DNA from: Saccharothrix syringae
Lineage (GTDB): Bacteria; Actinomycetota; Actinomycetes; Mycobacteriales; Pseudonocardiaceae
DNA length: 64,000 bases
Assembly (NCBI RefSeq): GCF_009498035.1
Contig: NZ_CP034550.1
Span: 7,626,001 to 7,690,000 of the forward strand
Direction: 5' to 3'
The notes under the pieces are model-generated. The model made no database searches. It was not told where the DNA came from and saw only the letters and a program-made list of their open reading frames with translations. The position numbers and the translations under genes are program-made. Shown here piece by piece: positions 36,687 through 44,089 of this stretch (position 1 is the stretch's first letter; the number at the start of each line of letters is the position of its first letter).

Positions 36687-39458
36687 TCAGGCCCCGCCCG
36701 CCCCATCGCCCCCGTCCAGCTCCCCGAGCTGCCGCAGCACCCGCGCGGCCTCCTCCTCCCGCGCCTGCGCCCGGTACAGCTCCAACGCCTCCTCCCACAG
36801 CTCCCGGGCCTCCTCCAGCCGCCCGAGCGCCGCGCACGGGTGCCCCAGCCCGTCGAGGCTGTCGGCCACCGCGTAGCTGTGCCCCAGCTCCCGGAACAGC
36901 GCGAGCGCCTGCCGGTAGTGCCCGACCGCCTCGTCGTGCCGCCCGGTGTGGTGGTCGATGTACCCGAGGCTGTCCAGGGTCATCGCCTCGCCCTCGGGCT
37001 CCCGGTGCTCGCGGTACCGGGCGAGCGCGGCCAGGCAGTGCTCGCGGGCCCGGTCGTGCTCGCCCAGCCGCGCCGCGTACCAGCCGACCAGGTTGAGGCA
37101 CAGCGCCTCGCCCAGCGGCCGGTCCAGCCCGCGGTGCAGGCGCAGGGCGTGCGTGGCGTGCTCCAGCGCCTTCCGGTCGTCCCCGCGCAGCGCCCACAGC
37201 CGGGTGAACTCCTGGTGCGCGCGGGCCTGGTCGTTGCGGTCCCCCGTCTCCTCGGCCAGCTCCAGCGCCCGCCTCAGGTGCCGCTCCGCCTCGGCGTGCC
37301 GCCCCAGGTCGGCGTGGGCGCGGCCGGCGGCCTGGTGGGCGAGGTGGTGCACCGCGGGGTCGGCCACGCGCTCCGCGGCGACCAGGCCGACCTGCCACGC
37401 GGCCAGCCGCGCGTGCAGGTGCCCCCGCCGGTGGTGGAACGTGGTCAGGCACCAGGCCAGCGCCCACGCGGCGTGGTGCCCGTCCAGGGTCGCGGCGGTC
37501 TGCTGGGCGGCGAGCAGGTTGGGGTGTTCGGCGTCGAACCACGCCAGCGCGCCGGCGTAGTCGGGCGCCGGCCGGAGCAGGGTGCCGGGTGCCGGCGGGT
37601 CGAGCGCGATGGGCGAGCGCTCCTGGTGCAGGCACCGGTCGGCGGCGAACGCGGTGTGCAGGTAGTGGTCGACCACCCGCCGCAGGGCCGCCTCCCGTTC
37701 CCGCTCGGGCAGTTCGGCGGCGGTGTCGGCGGCGTGGCGGCGGATGAGGTCGTGCATGCGGTAGCGGCCGCGGGCGTCCCGGGTGATCAGCGACGCCTGC
37801 TCCAGGCCGCGCAGCACCGACCCGGTGTCTTTCAGGGACGAGCCGGTGAGGCTGGCGGCGGCGGCCAGGCCGATGTCGGGGCCGGGTGCGATGCCGAGCA
37901 GGGCGAACGCGCGGGCCTGCCCGGGGGTCAGCGCGCGGTGGGACCAGGACAGCACCGCGGGCAGGCTGGCGGCCGGGTCGCCGTCGTCCAGGGCGTCCAG
38001 GCCCAGCTCGCGCAGTTCGGCGGCGAGCGCGGACAGCGGCAGGTCGGGGTGCATGTGGGCGTGGCCGGCGACGATGCTCAGCGCCAGGGGGAAACCCGCG
38101 CACGACCCGATGACCTCGGCCACGGCCGCCGGTTCGGCGGCCACCCGGGCCGCGCCGAGGCGGTCGGTGAGCAGGGCGCGGGCCTCGGCGTCGGTGAGCA
38201 CGTCCAGGGGCACGTGGCGGGCCGCGGAGTGGGCGATCAGGCCGGGCAGGCGGTTGCGACTGGTCACCAGCACGGTGCACGACGGGCTGCCCGGCAGCAG
38301 CGGGGTGACCTGGTCGGTGTCGGCGGCGTTGTCCAGCACCACGAGCACCCGCCGGTTCGCGACCAGGCTGCGGAACAGGGCCGTCTGGGCGTGCGGGTCG
38401 ACGGGGACGCGGCCGGGTTCGACGTCCAGGGCGTCGAGGAACCCGCGCACGGCCACCGCCGGGTCCATCGGCTCGCCCTCGGGGCTGAAGCCGCGCAGGT
38501 CGACGAAGAGCTGGCCGTCGGGGAACCGGTGGAGGTTGCGGTGGGCCCAGTGCAGCGCGAGCCAGGTCTTGCCGATGCCACCGGCGCCGGCGATGGCCGA
38601 GATCACCACCGCGGCCCCCGACGGCGAGGCGGTGTCCAGGCGGTCCAGCTCCCCGTCGCGGCCGACGAACGGCGCGGGCGCGGCGGGCAACTGGCGCGGC
38701 ACCGCGGTCGCGGGCGTCGTCCGGTCCAGGGCCGGGTCGGCGGCCAGCACCTGCCGGTGCAGCTGCTGCAACGCCGTGCCCGGGTCGGTGCCCAGCTCGT
38801 CGGCCAACCGCTCGCGGACCCGCCGGTAGTGCGCCAACGCCTCGGCGGTCCGGCCCGCCCGGTGCAGGGCCAGCAGGTACTGGCCGGCCACCCGCTCGTC
38901 CAGCGGGCGCTCCCGGACCCGCACCGCCAGCCCGGCCACCAGCCCCTCACCGGCACCCAGCCGCAGCCGCACGTCGACCAGCTCGTCCTCGGCGGCCACC
39001 CGCTCCCCGCGCAACCGGTCCCGCTCCGCGTCCGCCCAGCCGCACTCCAGGCCGGTCAGCGCCTCACCGCGCCACAGCCCGACCGCCTCGGCCAGCAACG
39101 CCTCGGCCCGCTCGTCGTCGGCACCACGCGCCCGCGCGCACAACTCCCGGAACCGGTGCAGGTCCACCACCGAGGGTTCGACCACCAGCGCGTAGCCGCC
39201 CGACCGCCGGACGACGCCCACCTCCCCGGAGCCGGCCAGCACGTGGCGCAGGCGCGAGACGTAGGAGGACAGCGCCCCCCGCACCCGCAACGGCACCTCC
39301 GGTCCCCAGACCCGCTCGACCAGCCGGTCGACCGGCACCACCCGGCCGACCTCCACCGCCAGCGCCGCCAGCACGCACCGCTGCCGGGGCGGCCCGGGGT
39401 CCACCGGTCGGCCGCCCACGTGCGCGGTCACCTCACCCAGCAGGCAGATCTCCACCAC
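36687..39458 (-). CDS. SARP-family regulator with NB-ARC and TPR domains (AfsR-like), copy 1
   Basis: 923 residues. Order: winged-helix OmpR-type DNA-binding domain (1-~95, starting MVEICLLGEV), bacterial transcriptional activator domain (~100-245), NB-ARC ATPase with P-loop GAGGIGKT (291-298) and Walker B RVLVVLDN, a winged-helix linker containing YRMHDLIRRHA, then C-terminal tetratricopeptide repeats (for example AEAERHLRRALELAEETGD). Such proteins activate antibiotic or metabolic genes after nucleotide and signal-dependent oligomerisation. The GTG-GTG start at 39458/39455 has GGGAGG a few bases upstream; an in-frame extension to 39677 is Arg/Pro-rich and unlikely. It diverges from the 262-residue unknown gene. 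Target genes cannot be read from the sequence. Confidence 0.92.
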   Translation of the reverse strand: MVEICLLGEVTAHVGGRPVDPGPPRQRCVLAALAVEVGRVVPVDRLVERVWGPEVPLRVRGALSSYVSRLRHVLAGSGEVGVVRRSGGYALVVEPSVVDLHRFRELCARARGADDERAEALLAEAVGLWRGEALTGLECGWADAERDRLRGERVAAEDELVDVRLRLGAGEGLVAGLAVRVRERPLDERVAGQYLLALHRAGRTAEALAHYRRVRERLADELGTDPGTALQQLHRQVLAADPALDRTTPATAVPRQLPAAPAPFVGRDGELDRLDTASPSGAAVVISAIAGAGGIGKTWLALHWAHRNLHRFPDGQLFVDLRGFSPEGEPMDPAVAVRGFLDALDVEPGRVPVDPHAQTALFRSLVANRRVLVVLDNAADTDQVTPLLPGSPSCTVLVTSRNRLPGLIAHSAARHVPLDVLTDAEARALLTDRLGAARVAAEPAAVAEVIGSCAGFPLALSIVAGHAHMHPDLPLSALAAELRELGLDALDDGDPAASLPAVLSWSHRALTPGQARAFALLGIAPGPDIGLAAAASLTGSSLKDTGSVLRGLEQASLITRDARGRYRMHDLIRRHAADTAAELPEREREAALRRVVDHYLHTAFAADRCLHQERSPIALDPPAPGTLLRPAPDYAGALAWFDAEHPNLLAAQQTAATLDGHHAAWALAWCLTTFHHRRGHLHARLAAWQVGLVAAERVADPAVHHLAHQAAGRAHADLGRHAEAERHLRRALELAEETGDRNDQARAHQEFTRLWALRGDDRKALEHATHALRLHRGLDRPLGEALCLNLVGWYAARLGEHDRAREHCLAALARYREHREPEGEAMTLDSLGYIDHHTGRHDEAVGHYRQALALFRELGHSYAVADSLDGLGHPCAALGRLEEARELWEEALELYRAQAREEEAARVLRQLGELDGGDGAGGA

Positions 39459-39913
39459 TCCCCCCTCCCCGCCGGGCACCTGAATATCGCCGACGGGGGT
39501 GGAGCGCGAGGCCGCACGGCGAGTTCCACACGATCGGCCGCACGACGGCCGGCCGCGTGGTGGCGGGGGTGGGCGACACCGTGGCCACGGCGGTCGGCGG
39601 TGGTCGGGCGTGGCCGAGGACGAAGTGGCGTGGCGACTGGCCGGCCGGGCGGGGCGGCCGGGCGAGCGGGGCGGCACGGGCAGGCGGCGTCAGACCCGAC
39701 GGAGCGCTGCGGGCAAGCGGAGCCGGCCCCGAGGACCGGCTGACCGCCCAGCAGGCCCGGATCGACCACCACATCCGCAACACCTTCGCGCACCCGGTCA
39801 TCCGCAGCCGGGTCGAGCCGGTCCGGCCGGTGACACCCGCAGGCGACTTCACCGATGCGGCCCGCGCGCCGCGCCTCCGATACTCGGCCCCCTGACGAGC
39901 GCGAGGAGGCGGC
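39459..39913. other. Divergent intergenic region, no gene called
   Basis: 455 bp between the SARP regulator and the unknown gene on the opposite strand. Open frames exist on both strands (for example 39557-39895 plus and 39852-39433 minus), but their composition is that of shadow frames, and neither has a start with a convincing ribosome site. The region must hold both divergent promoters; I cannot identify them. Confidence 0.5.
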
Positions 39914-40702
39914 GTGACCGAGCCGGCTGTGCGGATCTACGACATCATGGCGTGCGACGTGCACTGGGACTTCGCGGGTTCGGACCTGCCCCGCGAGCAG
40001 CACAAGTTCCTGGTGTCCTTCTACCCGACCGGTGACGTCCCGACCCCGGAGCTGATCGACCGGATCGTGGCGCGGGGCCCCGGCGGGCGCGAGGTCGAGA
40101 TCGCCAACCAGCCCTTCACCCAGGCCAACCTCAACGGCCACATCCACGACGCGGCGCTGGGCACCTACTGGTACATGCACAACATCCCCACCGGCTACCT
40201 GCCGGAGGGCGAGTACACCATCGAGGTCACCGCCAAGGACGGCACGGTCACCAGCCGCTCCCGGTACCAGCGGGCGGCGCCCACCCGGGCCCTGGTGCCG
40301 GTGTACCGGGAGAACCGGGACAGGATCCTCGACGCCTTCACCCCGTCGCGCTCGCGCGAACCCGGTCCCGGAACCCGGCTGGACGCCTTCCGGTGCGCCT
40401 GGGCCACCCTGCGCGACTTCGCGGGACCGGCCGCCGACGCGTACTACGTCTTCCGGCTGGCCCGGGGCGGGACCCTGCGCGAGTTCGACACCCAGAAGCT
40501 GACCTGGTGGGACAACATCTACGTCGACGCGGCCCGCTCGGGCGACCGGACCAACGGCCTCAACCGCGGCGAGGTCACCGTGGGCACCCCGCTGGAGCCG
40601 GGCACCTCGTACGGCTACTTCGTGGAGATCACGGACGGCAACGTGCAGGGCGACGCCAACCTCTGCATCTTCCAACCCCACCAGTTCTTCACCACGCCCT
40701 GA
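39914..40702 (+). CDS. Unknown 262-residue beta-rich protein
   Basis: I do not recognise the family. The GTG start has GAGGAGG upstream, and codon third-position GC is typical of a real gene. There is no signal peptide or membrane segment. The first half (IYDIMACDVHWDFAGSD through LPEGEYTIEVTAKDG) and the end (LEPGTSYGYFVEITDGNV) read like immunoglobulin or fibronectin-like strands, separated by a helical stretch (RENRDRILDAF...RCAWATLRDFAGP). Aromatic residues are frequent (TYWYMHNIPTGY, LTWWDNIYVD), as in carbohydrate- or ligand-binding sandwiches. A strong hairpin 3 bp after the stop makes it a single-gene unit. It diverges from the SARP regulator, a possible controller. Confidence 0.75.
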   Translation: MTEPAVRIYDIMACDVHWDFAGSDLPREQHKFLVSFYPTGDVPTPELIDRIVARGPGGREVEIANQPFTQANLNGHIHDAALGTYWYMHNIPTGYLPEGEYTIEVTAKDGTVTSRSRYQRAAPTRALVPVYRENRDRILDAFTPSRSREPGPGTRLDAFRCAWATLRDFAGPAADAYYVFRLARGGTLREFDTQKLTWWDNIYVDAARSGDRTNGLNRGEVTVGTPLEPGTSYGYFVEITDGNVQGDANLCIFQPHQFFTTP

Positions 40703-40705
40703 CCT

Positions 40706-40753
40706 CACGGCGGCGCGCCGGTGCCGAGCGGTCGGCACCGGCGCGCCGCCGTG
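40706..40753. terminator. Very strong hairpin, 22-bp perfect stem
   Basis: Arms at 40706-40727 and 40732-40753 are perfectly complementary (22 bp) around a GCGG tetraloop. It begins three bases after the TGA of the unknown gene. There is no U tract, as is usual for high-GC terminators. It separates this gene from the GH3 gene. Confidence 0.8.
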
Positions 40754-40877
40754 CGCGCACCCGGTTGCGGGCGTACCTGTTGGGGATTGGCGGCTTCGGC
40801 CGGAACCGCGGCCGCACAGGGGGCAGAACCGGTCCGCCGAGCCCTTGACGACGACCCCGGCGTGAAGTTCCCTCAAT

Positions 40878-40893
40878 GGGAGAGCGCTCTCCC
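40878..40893. promoter_or_regulatory. LacI-family operator upstream of the GH3 gene
   Basis: GGGAGAGCGCTCTCCC is a perfect 16-bp palindrome 82 bp upstream of the start codon. Its central GCGC and flanks resemble LacI-family sites such as the CebR box (TGGGAGCGCTCCCA) that control glycosidase genes in actinomycetes. No LacI gene lies in the window, so the regulator is encoded elsewhere. Confidence 0.7.
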
Positions 40894-40975
40894 GTCGCAA
40901 CGCCACCTCGCCCTGCCCCACCCGCTCCACCCCGGCACCCCACCCACCGCGACGCACGCCCTGCCTGGAGTCGCC

Positions 40976-43900
40976 ATGCCCGCCACCCCCACCCGACAAC
41001 GCCGCCGGGTCGTCCCCCTGCTGGCCCTGCTGACCGCCCTGACCGCCGGCCAACTGGCGGCCACCCGCGCCGAGGCCGAGAGCACCCTGCTCTCCCAGGG
41101 CAAACCCACCACCGCCTCCTCCACCGAGAACGCGGGCACCCCCGCCTCCGCCGCCACCGACGGCAGCACCACCACCCGCTGGTCCAGCGCGTTCAGCGAC
41201 CCCCAGTGGCTCCAGGTCGACCTCGGCGCCACCGCCGCGATCGACCGCGTCACCCTGCTCTGGGAGGCCGCGCACGCCACCGCCTTCCAGGTCCAGACCT
41301 CCGCGAACGGCACCACCTGGACCACCGTCCACACCACCGCCAACGGCACCGGCGGCACGCAGGACCTGAACGTCACCGGCACCGGCCGGTACGTGCGCGT
41401 CCTGGGCACGGCCCGCGCCACGGGCTACGGCTACTCCCTGTGGGAGTTCCGGGTCTACGGCACCACCGGTGGCCAGCCGCCCACCGGTACGCCGATCTCG
41501 CAGTACAAGCAGGTCGCCGCGTCCGGCTGGGAAGGTGGCAACGCACCCGCAGCCGCGCTGGACGGGCGTGCCGACACCCGCTGGTCCAGCCAGTTCGCCG
41601 ACGACCAGTGGCTGCGGGTCGACTTCGGCGGTGTCGCGGCGGTCACCCAGGTGGTGCTCAACTGGGAGGGCGCGTACGCGCGCGGCTACCGGGTCGAGCT
41701 GTCCAACGACCTGACCACGTGGACGCCGGTGTACTCGACCACGACGGGCGCGGGTGGCGTGGAGCGGTTGGCCGTGTCCGGCACGGGCCGCTACCTGCGC
41801 CTGTTCGCCACCGCCCGGGCCACCGGCTACGGGGTGTCGCTGTGGGAGCTGCAGGTGTTCGGCACGGTGGACGTCTCCGCCTCCACGCCGCCGCTGCTGT
41901 CGCCGCCCACCAGGGCGCCCGCGAACACCGGCCGCTTCGCGCTCTCCGCGCCGGCGGACAACGCCATGGTCACCACGACCCGCCGCCCGGCGCTCTCGTG
42001 GGCGGCGGCGCCCGGTGCGGTCCGCTACCAGGTGTGGCTCAACCTCAGCCGCACCGACTACGACTTCACCGCGTCCGGCACCATGCTCGACCTCTACACG
42101 AAGGTGGCCGAAACCACCGCCACCAGCTACACGCCGTCGTGGGACATCACCGATCGGTGGACCTACAAGTGGTTCGTCGTGGCGGTGGACGGGGCCGGTG
42201 CTACCAGCGCGTCGAACATCCGCACGTTCAGCCTCTACCTGCCGACGCTGTCCACTGTGGACGACGGGGTGCGCGTGGTGAACGGCAGCCGCGACCTCAA
42301 CAAGAACGGCGCGGTCGAGCCCTACGAGGACTGGCGGCAGCCCGTGGAGGCGCGGGTCAACGACCTGCTGGGCCGCATGACGCCGGAAGAGAAGGCGTAC
42401 CAGCTGTTCTACAACGCGCAGGTGTTCCCGCGGTCGGGCTGGCACTTCGGGCCGGCCGAGGCGCAGGACCTGCACAACGCGCTGCTCGCCTCGTCCGGCA
42501 CCCGGTTGGGCATCCCGTTCGTGTCGGCCGGTGACACGATCGCGGGATACAAGACGACCTACCCGTTGCAGAGCGCGTTGGCAGCGGCCAAAAACTACCC
42601 GCTGGACCACAGGCTGGGCGACGTGCAGCGGCGCGAGCAGTTGGAGGTCGGCGCGCGCGGCGTGCTGGGCCCGCTCGCCGAGGTCGGCACCAAGGTGCTG
42701 TACCCGCGCATCCAGGAGGGCAACGGCGAGAGCGCCGACGTCGCCTCCGCGCAGGTGCGCGCGCTGGTCACCGGCCTGCAGGGCGGGCCGGAGCTGAACC
42801 CGGCGTCCGTGCTGGCCACGGTCAAGCACTGGCCGGGCGAGGGCGCGGGCGGCGAGGCGGTCATCGTGTTCGACGAGGTGACGGTCAAGTACCACACCGC
42901 GCCGTTCCGGGCCGCGATGGAGGCGGGCGCGGTGAACATCATGCCGGGCTACGCGGGCAGCACCCTGCTCGACCCGGGCGGCCCCGGCGCGGGCGACAGC
43001 GCCAAGATCCTCGCCTACCTGCGGCAGAACCTCGGGTACACGGGCCTGATCACCACCGACTGGCTGCCGTCGGGCAGCTGGGTCGGCGCGGCCAACGCGG
43101 GCAGCGACGTGATGGGCGGCGCGGACCCGGGCGCGGCGGGCTTCAGCATGGCGCAGTTCACCGCGGCCGTCCCGGCGGCGCGCATCGACGACGCGGTGCG
43201 GCGCGTGCTGCGGATCAAGTTCAAGCTCGGCATCTTCGAGAACCCGTACGGCGACCCGGTCAACGGCCCGTACCGGTTCCACAAGCCCGAGTACGCGGCG
43301 CTGGCCAACCAGGCATCCCGGGAGGCCATGACGCTGCTGAAGAACAACGGCGTGCTGCCGCTGCGGCTCAACGCGGGCGACAACATCGTGGTGGCGGGCC
43401 CGCGGGCCGACGACACGTCGGCGTGCTGCATCTGGACCAGCTACTTCCACCAGGAGTACGGCTCGCAGACGATCTACCAGGCGATCCGCTCGCGGGCCGC
43501 GCAGGCCGGGGTCAACGTCCACAAGGACACCGGGCCGTCGCCGAAGCTGGCGGTGGTGGCGGTCGGCGAGGCGTCGTACACGCACGCGACGAACTGGGTG
43601 AAGGAGCAGCCGTACCTGCCGCCGGACCAGCTCGCGCTCATCCGGGGCTTCCGCGACCAGGGCATCCCGGTGGTGGTCGCGCTGGTCCTGCCCCGGCCGT
43701 ACGTGATCACCGAGTGGCACGACCTGGCCAGTGCGGTGGTCGTCACCTACCGGGGCGGCGAGGAGATGGGCCCGGCGCTGGCGTCGCTGCTGTTCGGCGA
43801 CTACTCGCCGCGCGGGAAGCTGCCGTGGCAGCTGCCGCGGGCGCTGTCGGACGTGCTGCGGCCGGGCGGGGCGGACGTGCCTGCCGACGCGGTCGAGGCG

Positions 43901-44038
43901 TGGGACCTGCCCTACGACCTGGGCGCCACGGCGGCCGAGCGGGCGGACATCAGGGCCAGGATCGACGCGGGCCGGCCGGTGCCGACGACGTACGGCAACC
44001 CGCTGTACCCGCACGGGGCCGGGTTGACCGGCTGGTGA
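40976..44038 (+). CDS. Secreted glycoside hydrolase family 3 with two discoidin (CBM32-like) domains
   Basis: 1020 residues. A Sec-type signal peptide (RQRRR then a hydrophobic run, cut after ARAEA near 34) leads to two F5/8-type discoidin domains (~36-160 and ~165-300), both with the TRWSS-x-QW pattern and ending in SLWEFRVYGT or SLWELQVFGT. A fibronectin-like segment (~310-430) and a GH3 catalytic region follow. Visible GH3 features are VKHWPGEG and the expected nucleophile Asp695 in LITTDWLPSG. The ATG at 40976 is chosen because the signal peptide starts there; longer in-frame starts run through the operator. It probably hydrolyses an extracellular beta-linked glycan under LacI-type control. 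The exact substrate is not readable. It converges on the second SARP gene. Confidence 0.9.
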   Translation: MPATPTRQRRRVVPLLALLTALTAGQLAATRAEAESTLLSQGKPTTASSTENAGTPASAATDGSTTTRWSSAFSDPQWLQVDLGATAAIDRVTLLWEAAHATAFQVQTSANGTTWTTVHTTANGTGGTQDLNVTGTGRYVRVLGTARATGYGYSLWEFRVYGTTGGQPPTGTPISQYKQVAASGWEGGNAPAAALDGRADTRWSSQFADDQWLRVDFGGVAAVTQVVLNWEGAYARGYRVELSNDLTTWTPVYSTTTGAGGVERLAVSGTGRYLRLFATARATGYGVSLWELQVFGTVDVSASTPPLLSPPTRAPANTGRFALSAPADNAMVTTTRRPALSWAAAPGAVRYQVWLNLSRTDYDFTASGTMLDLYTKVAETTATSYTPSWDITDRWTYKWFVVAVDGAGATSASNIRTFSLYLPTLSTVDDGVRVVNGSRDLNKNGAVEPYEDWRQPVEARVNDLLGRMTPEEKAYQLFYNAQVFPRSGWHFGPAEAQDLHNALLASSGTRLGIPFVSAGDTIAGYKTTYPLQSALAAAKNYPLDHRLGDVQRREQLEVGARGVLGPLAEVGTKVLYPRIQEGNGESADVASAQVRALVTGLQGGPELNPASVLATVKHWPGEGAGGEAVIVFDEVTVKYHTAPFRAAMEAGAVNIMPGYAGSTLLDPGGPGAGDSAKILAYLRQNLGYTGLITTDWLPSGSWVGAANAGSDVMGGADPGAAGFSMAQFTAAVPAARIDDAVRRVLRIKFKLGIFENPYGDPVNGPYRFHKPEYAALANQASREAMTLLKNNGVLPLRLNAGDNIVVAGPRADDTSACCIWTSYFHQEYGSQTIYQAIRSRAAQAGVNVHKDTGPSPKLAVVAVGEASYTHATNWVKEQPYLPPDQLALIRGFRDQGIPVVVALVLPRPYVITEWHDLASAVVVTYRGGEEMGPALASLLFGDYSPRGKLPWQLPRALSDVLRPGGADVPADAVEAWDLPYDLGATAAERADIRARIDAGRPVPTTYGNPLYPHGAGLTGW

Positions 44039-44040
44039 GG

Positions 44041-44083
44041 GGTGGTGGTCCCCGCGGCGCCCACTGCCGCGGGGACCACCACC
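44041..44083. terminator. Bidirectional terminator, 18-bp perfect stem
   Basis: Arms 44041-44058 and 44066-44083 are perfectly complementary around a seven-base loop. The hairpin fills the 51-bp gap between the stops of the convergent GH3 and SARP genes, so it can serve both. Confidence 0.85.
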
Positions 44084-44089
44084 CGCGGG

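Noticed and set aside
39433..39895. Small genes in the gap upstream of the unknown protein gene
   Set aside because: Frames on both strands have shadow-like composition and no ribosome site.
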